The notes below the pieces were generated by a model, which was given only the letters and a program-made list of their open reading frames with translations, did not search any database and was not told the origin of the DNA. This document shows, piece by piece, positions 34,727 through 44,991 of a DNA stretch of 64,000 nt. Each line of letters begins with the position of its first letter. Within the stretch, counting starts at the first letter, position 1. Origin of the DNA: Calothrix sp. NIES-2100 (GTDB taxonomy: Bacteria; Cyanobacteriota; Cyanobacteriia; Cyanobacteriales; Nostocaceae); contig NZ_AP018178.1 of NCBI RefSeq assembly GCF_002368195.1, forward strand, positions 4,498,721 through 4,562,720, given 5' to 3'. A program made the position numbers and the translations under genes.

Positions 34727-35197
34727 ATGGAACAGGGCATGTCGGATAATCCTGGAGTAATTGCTTTTCCGCCAGCACTCTATGCTGGAACATTATTAAT
34801 CGGATTAGTACTTAGTTTCGTGTTTCCAATCGACTTTTTATCGCGATCGGTAGCACTAGTTTTGGGAGTATTAGCAATTATTTGCGCGGGTTTGATAGGA
34901 ACTTCAGCTTTTCGGACGATGAATCGCGCACAGACAGAGGTTAACCCTTCACGTCCGACAACAGCGATCGTTTCGGACGGAGTTTTTAGGTTAAGTCGCA
35001 ACCCAATTTATTTGTCTCTGACTCTGCTTTACATCGGCATCGCGTTGCTATTTAGTGCGCTCTGGGCATTACTACTATTATTGCCCCTTTTAGTGATTGT
35101 GCAAATCGGAGTCGTTCAGCGCGAAGAAAGTTACTTGGAGCGTAAATTTGGCGATGAATACTTACGGTACAAGGCACGAGTGCGTCGCTGGGTATAA
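34727..35197 (+). CDS. ICMT/PEMT-family membrane methyltransferase-like protein
   Basis: 156 residues with four to five helices. The C-terminal catalytic signature of isoprenylcysteine/phospholipid methyltransferases is clear: DGVFRLSRNPIYLSLTLLYI and, at the end, REESYLERKFGDEYLRYKAR with VRRWV. These bind S-adenosylmethionine at the membrane; the substrate is unknown. Starts at ATG 34727 or ATG 34739 are both possible. It follows the second MarR operator by 92 bases and is the likely first target of the regulator. Confidence 0.82.
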   Translation: MEQGMSDNPGVIAFPPALYAGTLLIGLVLSFVFPIDFLSRSVALVLGVLAIICAGLIGTSAFRTMNRAQTEVNPSRPTTAIVSDGVFRLSRNPIYLSLTLLYIGIALLFSALWALLLLLPLLVIVQIGVVQREESYLERKFGDEYLRYKARVRRWV

Positions 35198-35287
35198 ATT
35201 ACCCATTCAAACCAATTGAAAATTACTCTATGGAGAAAAGTTGATGAGCGACATCAATAAAAACAATTATCAACGCTAGAGGCTTCT

Positions 35288-36631
35288 ATGGCTAAATTTG
35301 ATAACCATCCTACCGTGAGATGGTGGCGTGAGCAGTCTACAAACAACCCAAAAACAAGCACAGTCGCTTTGAATTCTGATTCACTCCGAACACTTTGTTT
35401 GGATGCGGGTGCTGATGATGTAGGATTTGTGGAAATTTATCGACCCGCGATCGCCGACCAACATGCCGAAATTCTGGCAGTATTTCCACCCACCAAAACA
35501 TTGATTAGCTTTGTCTGCTGCATGAATCGGGAAAACGTTCGCACTCCAGCGCGATCAATCGCTAATCTGGAATTTCATGCCAATTACGACCATGCAGATG
35601 AAGTAGCTCGAAACCTCGTCAAAGCATTCGCGCAGATTGGTGTCCGAGCCTTGAATCCGTCAGTGGCATTCCCAATGGAAATGGATCGTTATCCAGACAA
35701 AAAAGCCTGGGTTATATCTCATAAACCTGTGGCTGTTGAAGCAGGATTAGGACACATAGGAATTCATCGAAATGTGATTCATCCTAAGTTTGGTAATTTC
35801 ATTGCCCTCGGTACAGTTTTAATCGATACAGAAGTAACTGAGTACGCCCACCCGATCGATTACAATCCCTGCATTGAGTGCAAATTGTGTGTTGCGGCTT
35901 GTCCTGTAGGCGCGATCGGGGCTGACGGTAGCTTTAGCTTTTCAGCTTGTTACACTCATAATTACCGCGAGTTCATGGGCGGATTCACAGATTGGACAGA
36001 GACGATCGCTGACAGCAAAAGTGCTAGTGATTATCGCCAAAAAGTCAGTGCTTCTGAATCAGCCTCAATGTGGCAAAGCTTGTCTTTCAAGCCGAACTAC
36101 AAAGCAGCCTACTGTATTGCGGCATGTCCGGCGGGATCGGATGTAATTGCCCCATTCTTGAGCGATCGCAAAGCATTTATTAAAGATGTGGTCAAGCCAT
36201 TGCAGGACAAAACCGAAACCATCTATGTAGTGCCGGGATCGGATGCCGAAAACTATGTTGCCAAACATTTTCCCAATAAAACGGTGAAGCTTGTGAGCAG
36301 TGGCATTCGTCCTCAATCGATTCAAGGATTTTTGTTTGGGCTACCACTGTTGTTTCAACGCAACCAGTCACAGGGATTGAATGCAGTTTATCACTTTACC
36401 TTTACTGGTGCTGAGTCTCGTCTTGCAACAGTGACGATTCAAAATAAAATGGTACGAGTTCAAGAAGGACATCTTGGGAAAGCAGATATTTCTGTCACCG
36501 CAGATAGCAAAACTTGGCTGGGTTTTCTTGGCAAGGAACAAAACCTAATTTGGGCATTGCTGCGGTGTAAAATTCGGGTTAGTGGTTCTCTTAAGCTACT
36601 TCAGGCATTTGGTAAATGTTTTCCTACCTGA
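35288..36631 (+). CDS. iron-sulfur reductase-like protein with SCP2 sterol-carrier domain
   Basis: 447 residues. The N-terminal ~200 resemble the reductive-dehalogenase/epoxyqueuosine-reductase fold. A ferredoxin cluster follows: CIECKLCVAACPVGAIGADG, then a second cysteine group YCIAACPAG (the eighth cysteine lies in SFSACYTHNY). The C-terminal ~110 residues (VYHFTFTGAESRLATVTIQN, ADISVTADSKTWLGFLGKEQ) are an SCP2-type lipid-binding domain. No corrinoid motif is evident. It may reduce a hydrophobic substrate held by SCP2, possibly the same one acted on by the methyltransferase 90 bases upstream; that link is inference. Probably in the MarR-controlled unit. Confidence 0.75.
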   Translation: MAKFDNHPTVRWWREQSTNNPKTSTVALNSDSLRTLCLDAGADDVGFVEIYRPAIADQHAEILAVFPPTKTLISFVCCMNRENVRTPARSIANLEFHANYDHADEVARNLVKAFAQIGVRALNPSVAFPMEMDRYPDKKAWVISHKPVAVEAGLGHIGIHRNVIHPKFGNFIALGTVLIDTEVTEYAHPIDYNPCIECKLCVAACPVGAIGADGSFSFSACYTHNYREFMGGFTDWTETIADSKSASDYRQKVSASESASMWQSLSFKPNYKAAYCIAACPAGSDVIAPFLSDRKAFIKDVVKPLQDKTETIYVVPGSDAENYVAKHFPNKTVKLVSSGIRPQSIQGFLFGLPLLFQRNQSQGLNAVYHFTFTGAESRLATVTIQNKMVRVQEGHLGKADISVTADSKTWLGFLGKEQNLIWALLRCKIRVSGSLKLLQAFGKCFPT

Positions 36632-36654
36632 AATATTCAGTTAAATGTGGTGAG

Positions 36655-36693
36655 AGGCGATCGCTGTTGGTCGTGTCTGTCGAGCGATCGCCT
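36655..36693. terminator. 11-bp inverted repeat built on two HIP1 sites
   Basis: AGGCGATCGCT (36655-36665) pairs perfectly with AGCGATCGCCT (36683-36693) around a 17-base loop, 24 bases after the stop of the SCP2 gene. No U-run follows directly, so it is a stabilising hairpin or weak terminator. Confidence 0.45.
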
Positions 36694-36854
36694 GGAATGG
36701 GAATAATTAGGGCTTGCTGAAAAAAAAGAAAAGGTGACAGTCTCTAGATTCTCAGACCAAAGAAGTATATTACGGTGCAAGATAAGATTGCTATAAGTAC
36801 AGCATCCATCGGGGTAAAATGTTGGGAGTTTGATAATCTCTCTATATTTACTTG

Positions 36855-38459
36855 ATGCTAAATATTCTATTTAACTGCAATACCCTTATGGCATTAGATT
36901 CTACCACTGGTGAAGTCGTAATTGCAGAACAACTCAAGCAATTTTTACTAGTACTATCTGTCTCATTGGGTGTTGCTACACTACCACAAATTTTTAGTTG
37001 GTTGCGCCGCATTCCTTATACACTATTACTGGTCATAGTGGGATTAGGATTAGCATTCGTGAATGTACGATTGGTTAATCTCTCTCCTGAATTGATTCTG
37101 ATGATTTTCTTACCGCCACTGCTGTTTGAAGCTGCTTGGAATTTGAAATGGTCAGATTTAAAACGGGATTTCTTACCTATTTGTTTGTATGCAGTAATAG
37201 GAGTGATAATTTCTATTGCTGGAGTAGCATTTGGCCTTCATCAATTCGCTGGACTTGAACTGAATATTGCTCTATTAGTTGGAGCTAGTCTATCAGCAAC
37301 CGATCCGGTTTCGGTAACGGCTCTATTTCGGCAACTAGGAGCAAGCAAACGTCTAAGAACGCTGATGGAAGGAGAAAGTTTATTTAATGATGGTATGGCT
37401 GTTGTGGCTTTTGGCTTATTAGTTGCTCTGCCGTTAGGTACTGCCAAACTTGATTTACAGTCTGCTTTATTAGAATTTTTTCAAGTAGTAGGCATTGGTA
37501 TCAGCGTTGGAGGATTAATTGGGTTTGGTATTTCCTATCTAACACAACGTTTCGATTTACCATTAGTAGAACAATCTCTTACCCTGGTTTCTGCCTACAG
37601 CACTTACCTAATTACAGAATATTTAGGTGGTTCTGGAGTGATTGGAGTTGTTACTACAGCTTTAATTTTAGGCAACTTTGGCTCGCGCATCGGCATGAAC
37701 CCGCGCACGCGGATCATTGTGACTGAATTTTGGGAATTTCTAGCTTTTTTTGTGAATTCGATTGTGTTTTTGTTAATTGGCGATCAGATTCACTTTGCTG
37801 TATTAGGAAATAACCTCAAAACTATTGCACTCACAATTGCTGCGATGACTTTGGCAAGGGCGATATCTATTTATGCTTTAAGTAGTGTTAGTAACTGGTT
37901 GGCTAAATCCGAAATTCCTTTAGCTGAACAAGCTGTATTGACTTGGGGTGGATTACGTGGCTCTGTTTCTATAGCTTTGGCTTTGAGTGTACCAGCTATA
38001 CTGCCGCAAAGAGAAGAAATTATTGCCACAGTCTTTGGAGTAGTTTTATTTACATTGTTAGTGCAGGGTTTAAGCACCCAAGCATTATTAGAAAAACTCC
38101 AACTTTTAGGTTCGCAACCGCTACGTCAAAAATATACGGAAGCAATTGCCCGTCAAGTTGCTCTCCAAAGGGTGCTGGAATATTTAGAAACAGCACAAAA
38201 GCGTCCCGGCATTCAGCCAGAGTTTTATCGTTACCAGAAGACGCTACTTTCAAGTGAAATTACCTGTTTGCAAGCAGAAATTGATAAGTTACTCGATGAA
38301 TATCCAAATTTACAAGAATTTACAACCGAAGAACTGCGAGGGGAACTGCTGGCAATTGAAGCTGATACCTATGCTGAGTTTGTCCGCGCAGGTAAGTTAA
38401 ATAAAGAATTGTCATCTTTTTTGCAAACAACCCATAACAGAGTGGATGAAGAGAATTGA
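36855..38459 (+). CDS. CPA1-type Na+/H+ antiporter
   Basis: About 534 residues from ATG 36855; ATG 36888 (MALDSTTGE) is an alternative. Ten to twelve helices with the CPA1 signatures: LILMIFLPPLLFEAAWNL, GASLSATDPVSVTALFRQLG (transport aspartate in TDPV), LMEGESLFNDGMAVVAFGLL, and WGGLRGSVSIALALSVP. The cytoplasmic C-terminal ~110 residues are helical. It exchanges monovalent cations for protons at the cytoplasmic membrane and fits a role in salt or pH tolerance. It stands alone, with 100 bases to the large kinase gene. Confidence 0.9.
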   Translation: MLNILFNCNTLMALDSTTGEVVIAEQLKQFLLVLSVSLGVATLPQIFSWLRRIPYTLLLVIVGLGLAFVNVRLVNLSPELILMIFLPPLLFEAAWNLKWSDLKRDFLPICLYAVIGVIISIAGVAFGLHQFAGLELNIALLVGASLSATDPVSVTALFRQLGASKRLRTLMEGESLFNDGMAVVAFGLLVALPLGTAKLDLQSALLEFFQVVGIGISVGGLIGFGISYLTQRFDLPLVEQSLTLVSAYSTYLITEYLGGSGVIGVVTTALILGNFGSRIGMNPRTRIIVTEFWEFLAFFVNSIVFLLIGDQIHFAVLGNNLKTIALTIAAMTLARAISIYALSSVSNWLAKSEIPLAEQAVLTWGGLRGSVSIALALSVPAILPQREEIIATVFGVVLFTLLVQGLSTQALLEKLQLLGSQPLRQKYTEAIARQVALQRVLEYLETAQKRPGIQPEFYRYQKTLLSSEITCLQAEIDKLLDEYPNLQEFTTEELRGELLAIEADTYAEFVRAGKLNKELSSFLQTTHNRVDEEN

Positions 38460-38559
38460 AGCTCGCTGCTTTCAATAAAGAGTTAATACGAAAGCTTTAT
38501 TTTTAAGCTGGCAAAAGAGACAATTCAAATCAGGTTCAAATTTCTGACCGTTAAGCTAT

Positions 38560-41500
38560 ATGCTCAGTGTTTCGGGTTACCAGGTTTTGGAAAAACTCTG
38601 TGAAAGTTCTAGATCCCTGATCTACCGTGCACAACGTCATTCAGATCGGAAATCTGTGCTACTGAAGGTGTTGCGGCAGGAGTATCCTTCCCCTGTGGCG
38701 ATCGCCCGATTTCAGATGGAATATGACATACTGCAAAATTTGAAAGCAGAAGGTGTCATTAAAGCCTATGCATTGGAGACTTATCGGCAAAGCCCTGTCC
38801 TGGTTCTAGAAGATTTTGGTGGCGAATCCCTGCAAACATGGTTGCTTGAGCGCAGGTTTAACTTGGAAGAGTTCCTCACCCTAGCGATTCAGGTGACATC
38901 TATTCTTGGCGAAATTCACCAACATAACCTCATCCACAAGGACATTAACCCATCAAATATTGTGCTAAATCGCACAACTGGGCAGGTGAAGATTATTGAC
39001 TTTGGAATTGCCACTGTCCTGTCGCGGGAAAATCCCACGCTGCGGAATCTGAATGTTTTGGAGGGCACACTGGCATATATGTCACCAGAGCAAACCGGAC
39101 GGATGAACCGGGCAATGGACTATCGCACAGACTTTTATTCTTTGGGTGTAACGTTTTATCAGTTGTTGTGCGATCGCCTCCCCTTTGCAGCCACCGATGC
39201 TCTGGAACTCGTTCACTGCCATATTGCTAAACAGCCACTTCCGCCTCATGAAGCCAATCCAGCCGTTCCTGAGCCAGTTTCTGACTTGGTAATGAAACTG
39301 CTAGCAAAAAATGCCGAAGACCGTTATCAAAGCGCACATGGTATTTGGGCAGATTTGCAAGAGTGCTGTAACCAGCACAAGCAAACCCAACGAATTGAAT
39401 CCTTTGCTGTCGGGCGCTGGGATATTGCTAGTACATTTCAAATTCCGCAAAAACTATATGGTAGAGCTAGCGAGGTAGAGAGCCTGCTAAAGGTATTTGA
39501 GCAAGTCATATCTACTCCGAAAGCTGCTGCTGAACTCATTCTCGTTTCTGGCTATCCTGGTATTGGCAAAACGACTTTGGTGCAAGAACTCTACAAACCA
39601 GTGACTCATCAAAATGGATATTTTATTACTGGCAAGTATGAGCAACTGCAACGTAACATCCCGTATTTCGCGCTGATTCAAGCCTTTCGAGAACTGATTC
39701 GACAGTTATTGAGTGAATCGCAAGAGCAGATTGTTGACTGGCGAGAGAAATTGTTAGCCGCTTTAGGTGATAATGCCCAGATTGTCGTTGATGTAATTCC
39801 CGATCTGGAATTCCTGATTGGCAAGCAACCAGAGGCGATCAGCGAAGCTGGGCGTTCCGCCATCGCACTGCCACCTGCGGAGGCGCAAAACCGATTTTAT
39901 TTAGCATTGGAGAAGTTCATCCGCGTATTCACTCAACCTTTCACCATTGATATTAAACCAATTCATCCATTGGTGATTTTTTTAGATGATTTACAGTGGG
40001 CAGATAGTGCATCTCTGCAATTGATCCAGCGCTGGATCACCATCATGAACGATCAACAGTTGCTTGTGATCGGCGCTTATCGAGACACTGAAGTTGATGC
40101 CGATCATCCATTAGCGCGATCGCTCCAGGAAATTCAACAAGCCAAAGGAACTGTTCATCACATTGCATTATCTCCGTTAGGATTAGCCGATGTGAATTGT
40201 CTGCTTCAAGATACTCTGCATTGTGGCTCGGAAAAATCTTTACCATTAGCAGAATTAACACTGCAAAAAACAAATGGAAATCCATTCTTTGTGAATGAAT
40301 TTTTGAGATGTCTGCATCAGGAAAAGCTGATTAATTTTAATGTTCAACAGGGGATATGGGATACGCATTTAAAGCAGATTCAGACTGCACGACTTGCCGA
40401 TAATGTGATGGAGTTAGTCACAGAGCGAATTCAGGAAGTTCCCGCCCAAACTCAGCAGATTCTCGCTTTAGCAGCTTGTATTGGTAGTCAATTTAATCTG
40501 CAAACCTTAGTGATTGTTAGTGAGCAATTATTGCTGCTCGAAATCAACCAAGCCTTACACCTTGCCTCACAAGCAAACTTAATTACACCACTTGGGGATG
40601 ACTATAAATATCTTGATTCATCTGCTCAAATAACTGAGATTGATTTTGATGTCAGTTACAAATTTATGCACGATCGCATTCAACAGTCTGCCTATTCTCT
40701 AATTTCTGAAAACAAACGAGTTCAATATCATTTAGAAATTGGTCAATACCTGCGGCGAGTAACGCCAAAAGAACATCTGGAAGACAAAATTTTTGAGATT
40801 GTTGACCATCTCAACATTGCTACAACAATGATTGCAGAACAGGCGCAAAAAGATGAGCTAGCCTGGCTGAATTTAGTCGCCGGACAAAAAGCCAAAACTG
40901 CGATCGCCTATGAATCTTCGTTAAATTATCTGAATATTGGGCGATCTTTGCTATCAAAAGATAGCTGGCAGACAGCCTATGATCTGACTTTGGCATTATG
41001 TGAATCGACAGCAAAGGCAGCTTATCTTGCCGGTGACTTCGAGCAGATGGAGCAACAAATTCAAGAAGTTCTGCATCACGCCACAACCGCATTAGAAAAA
41101 ACGAATGTCTATCTGGTCAAAATTCAGGCTTGTATTGCTCAAGACCGATTTATGGAGGCAATCCAAATTGCTCTGGAAGCTCTAGATTTATTAGGCATTA
41201 AAATCCCCATACTTCCCGACCAGGAAAGCATTTCTCAAGAACTATCTGAGACAAAACGTATTTTGGCAGAAAAACAGATCGAGGATTTAGCTCAGTTGCC
41301 GAGCATGACCGATCCGCATAAGTTAGCAGCGATGCAGATGATTGCCAGCGTTTGTACTCCTACCTATTTCCTGGTACCAGAACTTTGGGAGTTGATGGTT
41401 TTTCAGAAGGTGCAGCTTTCAATTCTTTATGGCAATGCTCCCGGATCAGCCTTTGGTTATGCAGACTATGGCATGATTCAGTGTGCTGTGGAAGAAAATA

Positions 41501-44500
41501 TTGATGTGGCCTATCAGTTCGCTCAATTAGCTGTGAAACTACAGTCGCAATTAAACTCAAAAGAGTTTATCCCCAAAACAAATCTGCTGGTGAATATGTA
41601 TCTGCGACACTGGCAAGAACATTTGAAAGAAACGCTGAATCCTTTACTGGAAGCCTACCAGTGTGGTTTAGAAACTGGGGATTTAGAGTATGCGACCTTT
41701 GCGATCGCCTTCCGCTTCTACCACTCCTATTTAATTGGTCGAGAACTGACACAACTTGAGCAGGAAATGGCAAGTTATGAAAATGCGATCGCGCAATTCA
41801 AGCAAGTACTTCCCTTGAATTTAACGCGCATTTATCGGCAGTCAGTTCTCAATCTGAGGGAAAAATCCGCAAATCCTGCTAATTTGCTGGGTAAAAGCTT
41901 CAATGAGGTGGAAAGCTTACCCCAACTGATTGCTGCCAATGATAAATATATTCTTTTTCATCTGTATTTGAATAAATTGATTCTCTCTTATTTATTCCAG
42001 AATGCTCAACAAGCAGCAGAATATGCAGCAGCAGCCGATCATCTCCTCTGTGAAGGTGCCATTGGGTTATTAGTCGTTCCCGTTTTCTACTTCTACGATT
42101 CACTTGCCATAATTGCTGTTTTTCCTCAAGTTTCCCAAACTGTACAGCAGCAGATTCTCCAAAAAGTCAATGCAAATCAGCAAAAAATGGCACATTGGGC
42201 AAACTATGCACCAATGAATTATCTGCATAAGTTTCACCTTGTTGAGGCAGAACGATACCGGATTTTATGTCAGGATACAGAAGCGATCGATGCCTATGAT
42301 CGCGCCATCGAACTTGCTCAGTCCCATGAATACCTGAATGAAGAAGCCCTAGCAAACGAACTTGCGGGTAGATTTTATTTAGCCAAGGGTAAACTAAAAA
42401 TTGCCCGCGCCTACTTGTTGGATGCGCGTTACTGCTATCTCAGATGGGGTGCAACCGCGAAAGTCAACGATCTCGATCAACGATATCCGCAATTTTTTGA
42501 TCGCCGGACTGAAAGCACCTCCACAATTACTCGCAGCCAGCACACCTCTTCCACCAGTACCGAAACAGCAGCCTTTGATCTGGTAGCCCTGATGAAAGCA
42601 GCGCAGGCACTCTCTGACGAAATTGTGCTGGACAAACTGCTGGACAAATTGATGACTATTCTCATAGAAAATGCTGGAGCGCAACGGGGCTACTTACTAC
42701 TGGAAAATAATGGTAAATTGCAAATCGCAGCTGAAGGTAATGTAGACGCAAACCGTGTTGCGATTTTGCCAGCCCTTTCGATTAACATTGAAGCAGACAC
42801 AAATCGGGTGCCTTTAGCGATCGTCAACTATGTCGCTCGTACCCAAGAAAGCGTGGTACTCAATCATGCCACCCAAAACTACCGCTTCAACCAAGACGCT
42901 TACATCCGCAAACATCAACCAAAATCAATCCTTTGCACTCCTTTGCTGCACCAGGGAAAGCTCTCTGGTATTTTGTATCTGGAAAACAACTTAACAACAG
43001 ATGCCTTTACACCACAACGGCTAGAAATTTTGCAGTTCCTTTCCACCCAGGCCGCAATTTCCATTGATAACGCTCAACTCTATAATCAATTGGAGCTACG
43101 GGTACAAGAAAGAACCGCAGAACTCACTCAAACCAACGATCTCCTCCAGACTGAAATTTTAGAACGCCAACGATCAGAGCAAACCCTGCGAATGATTGTG
43201 GAAGGTACGGCTTCAGTCACCGGAGCAGACTTCTTTCGCTCACTGGTGCGCTCTCTGGCACAAGCGATCGGTGTCCGTTACGCCTTCATCAGCGAATGTA
43301 TGGACACTGAGCCGACCCGTGTGCGTAGCTTTGCTATTTGGCGGGGAGATGGGTTTGGAGACGAGTTTGAGTACGATTTGCATGGTACACCCTGCGAACA
43401 AATTTTCCACAGCAGAGCCTCCCAGTGCTTTCCAAAGCAGATCCAGTCCTTTTTTCCTGACGATCGAGATTTGCAGGCAATGCAGGCACAAAGCTATGCT
43501 GGAATTCCGTTACTCGACTCAACTGGTAACCTCCTGGGACATCTGGCAGTAGTGGACGATCGCCCCCTGGAAAATGAATCTCGGACTCAAGCTGTGTTGG
43601 AAATTTTTGCTGCACGAGCGGCGGCTGAGATGGAGCGCAAACAGGCGGAAGATGCCCTGAGAGTTTCAGAAACCAAGTTTTCCACAGCCTTTCGCTCCTC
43701 TCCCGATGCGATCGCCATCAGCACAATGAAGGATGGTTGTTACATTGAGGTGAATAATAGTTGTCTCAAGATGCTGGGCTACAGTCAAGAGGAGATCATT
43801 GGACATAACGCCCTCGACTTGGGAGTTTGGGCAAAGCCAGAGGAGCGAGACACAATTGAGCAACTACTGCACCAGCAAGGCAGTGTGATTAATCTGGAAG
43901 TCAAGTTTCGCAGAAAATCGGGGGAAATCTTTCCTGCTCTCTATTCAGCCGAGATGATTCATCTAGAAGATGAGCCATGTCTGTTGGCAGTTGCAACTGA
44001 TATTACCATGCTGAAACAGGCGGAAAAGGCATTAGAGCGACTAGCCGAAATCGGTGAGCTGGCAGCCATGATTGTCCACGAAGTCCGGAATCCCTTAACC
44101 ACCATTTCAATGGGCTTAAATGCCTTCAAAAAGCTGCAACTTTCCGAGCGGTTTCAAGAGTATCTTTCTTTGTCACTGGATGAAGCAGATCGCCTGAAAC
44201 GCTTGTTAAATCAAATTCTGCTCTATTCCAGACAGCAAATCCTCCAGCGATCGCCCTTAGAGCTAAATAGCTTTATTTTGGCAACATTAAATCCATTAAA
44301 AACAATTCCTGTCGCTTCCGGAAAACATCTGAAGTTTGTTGCTGCTACTCAACCTCTAAACGTTCTGGCAGATGGCGATAAAATCAAGCAGGTATTGATT
44401 AATTTAGTCACTAATGCTTGTGAAGCCGTAAATGTTGGAGAAACTATCACAGTTGGGATACAAGTAACTGAAAATCAGCAAGTTTGCATTCAGATTCACA

Positions 44501-44709
44501 ACCAGGGCACACCCATTCCGGCTGATATTTTACCGCAGCTGACCAAGCCCTTTTTTACCACCAAAGCAAGTGGAACTGGCTTAGGATTGGCGATCGTCAA
44601 GCGAATTGTCGAAGCCCATGATGGAGAATTCAGCATTGAGTCATCGGCAGTCACAGGAACAATCGTCAAAGTGCAACTACCCTTAGTACAACATTTCATT
44701 AATTCGTAG
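38560..44709 (+). CDS. trifunctional Ser/Thr kinase / AAA ATPase / sensor histidine kinase
   Basis: 2049 residues. Domain order: protein kinase ~1-270 (KVLRQEYP lysine; H126-K-D128-INPSNIVLN, D147FG, GTLAYMSPEQTGRMN); AAA/NACHT-like ATPase from ~300 (GYPGIGKTT, K337; LVIFLDDLQWADSASLQLI); a long helical TPR-like region ~700-1300. Then GAF ~1350-1500 (MTILIENAGAQRGYLLLENN), a short coiled coil, second GAF ~1540-1690, PAS ~1700-1810 (GYSQEEIIGHNAL), HisKA with H1840 in AAMIVHEVRNPLTTISMG, and HATPase (NLVTNACEAV, GTGLGLAIVKRI). This architecture is frequent in filamentous cyanobacteria and fungal-like group III relatives; inputs are unknown. No partner regulator is adjacent. Intact by length. 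Confidence 0.92.
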   Translation: MLSVSGYQVLEKLCESSRSLIYRAQRHSDRKSVLLKVLRQEYPSPVAIARFQMEYDILQNLKAEGVIKAYALETYRQSPVLVLEDFGGESLQTWLLERRFNLEEFLTLAIQVTSILGEIHQHNLIHKDINPSNIVLNRTTGQVKIIDFGIATVLSRENPTLRNLNVLEGTLAYMSPEQTGRMNRAMDYRTDFYSLGVTFYQLLCDRLPFAATDALELVHCHIAKQPLPPHEANPAVPEPVSDLVMKLLAKNAEDRYQSAHGIWADLQECCNQHKQTQRIESFAVGRWDIASTFQIPQKLYGRASEVESLLKVFEQVISTPKAAAELILVSGYPGIGKTTLVQELYKPVTHQNGYFITGKYEQLQRNIPYFALIQAFRELIRQLLSESQEQIVDWREKLLAALGDNAQIVVDVIPDLEFLIGKQPEAISEAGRSAIALPPAEAQNRFYLALEKFIRVFTQPFTIDIKPIHPLVIFLDDLQWADSASLQLIQRWITIMNDQQLLVIGAYRDTEVDADHPLARSLQEIQQAKGTVHHIALSPLGLADVNCLLQDTLHCGSEKSLPLAELTLQKTNGNPFFVNEFLRCLHQEKLINFNVQQGIWDTHLKQIQTARLADNVMELVTERIQEVPAQTQQILALAACIGSQFNLQTLVIVSEQLLLLEINQALHLASQANLITPLGDDYKYLDSSAQITEIDFDVSYKFMHDRIQQSAYSLISENKRVQYHLEIGQYLRRVTPKEHLEDKIFEIVDHLNIATTMIAEQAQKDELAWLNLVAGQKAKTAIAYESSLNYLNIGRSLLSKDSWQTAYDLTLALCESTAKAAYLAGDFEQMEQQIQEVLHHATTALEKTNVYLVKIQACIAQDRFMEAIQIALEALDLLGIKIPILPDQESISQELSETKRILAEKQIEDLAQLPSMTDPHKLAAMQMIASVCTPTYFLVPELWELMVFQKVQLSILYGNAPGSAFGYADYGMIQCAVEENIDVAYQFAQLAVKLQSQLNSKEFIPKTNLLVNMYLRHWQEHLKETLNPLLEAYQCGLETGDLEYATFAIAFRFYHSYLIGRELTQLEQEMASYENAIAQFKQVLPLNLTRIYRQSVLNLREKSANPANLLGKSFNEVESLPQLIAANDKYILFHLYLNKLILSYLFQNAQQAAEYAAAADHLLCEGAIGLLVVPVFYFYDSLAIIAVFPQVSQTVQQQILQKVNANQQKMAHWANYAPMNYLHKFHLVEAERYRILCQDTEAIDAYDRAIELAQSHEYLNEEALANELAGRFYLAKGKLKIARAYLLDARYCYLRWGATAKVNDLDQRYPQFFDRRTESTSTITRSQHTSSTSTETAAFDLVALMKAAQALSDEIVLDKLLDKLMTILIENAGAQRGYLLLENNGKLQIAAEGNVDANRVAILPALSINIEADTNRVPLAIVNYVARTQESVVLNHATQNYRFNQDAYIRKHQPKSILCTPLLHQGKLSGILYLENNLTTDAFTPQRLEILQFLSTQAAISIDNAQLYNQLELRVQERTAELTQTNDLLQTEILERQRSEQTLRMIVEGTASVTGADFFRSLVRSLAQAIGVRYAFISECMDTEPTRVRSFAIWRGDGFGDEFEYDLHGTPCEQIFHSRASQCFPKQIQSFFPDDRDLQAMQAQSYAGIPLLDSTGNLLGHLAVVDDRPLENESRTQAVLEIFAARAAAEMERKQAEDALRVSETKFSTAFRSSPDAIAISTMKDGCYIEVNNSCLKMLGYSQEEIIGHNALDLGVWAKPEERDTIEQLLHQQGSVINLEVKFRRKSGEIFPALYSAEMIHLEDEPCLLAVATDITMLKQAEKALERLAEIGELAAMIVHEVRNPLTTISMGLNAFKKLQLSERFQEYLSLSLDEADRLKRLLNQILLYSRQQILQRSPLELNSFILATLNPLKTIPVASGKHLKFVAATQPLNVLADGDKIKQVLINLVTNACEAVNVGETITVGIQVTENQQVCIQIHNQGTPIPADILPQLTKPFFTTKASGTGLGLAIVKRIVEAHDGEFSIESSAVTGTIVKVQLPLVQHFINS

Positions 44710-44710
44710 C

Positions 44711-44760
44711 GAATTCTCCGCGTACCTTTGCGCTTACCTCCGCGCCCCTTTGCGTTTAAA
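44711..44760. repeat. cyanobacterial CTTTGCG/CTCCGCG intergenic repeat
   Basis: Short tandem-like units (CCTTTGCGCTTA, CCTCCGCGCC, CCTTTGCGTTT) just after the kinase stop. Similar CTCTGCG-type sequence appears at about 51690-51745 (TTCTCTGCGTTCTCTGTGG). Such repeats are common in cyanobacterial intergenic DNA. Confidence 0.5.
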
Positions 44761-44943
44761 TTTCAACCCTCAATTCGCCACGATTTTACACAAAGCGGTA
44801 CTTAGAGCCTGGATTCCGATCTCAATCAGGTCAAAATTAAAACTTGCTGAAAATAAACTAAAAGATTTCTCACCGAAATATTAGCATTTTGGCATCGACT
44901 TCTGGGAAATCAATCATCTGGCGATCGCGGCTTGCGATCATAA

Positions 44944-44991
44944 TCATGAGTGTCATCAACCCCTAAACATTTATCAGGAGAACACTCATGA
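44944..44991 (+). promoter_or_regulatory. hairpin enclosing the start codon of the SDR gene
   Basis: TCATGAGTGT (44944-44953) is perfectly complementary to ACACTCATGA (44982-44991), which contains the ATG at 44988. The 28-base loop holds the Shine-Dalgarno AGGAG. Pairing would bury the start codon, suggesting translational control. Confidence 0.55.

Noticed and set aside
42394..43615. Several ORFs antisense to the large kinase gene
   Set aside because: Shadow frames of a strongly conserved coding region; none has a ribosome site or motif.
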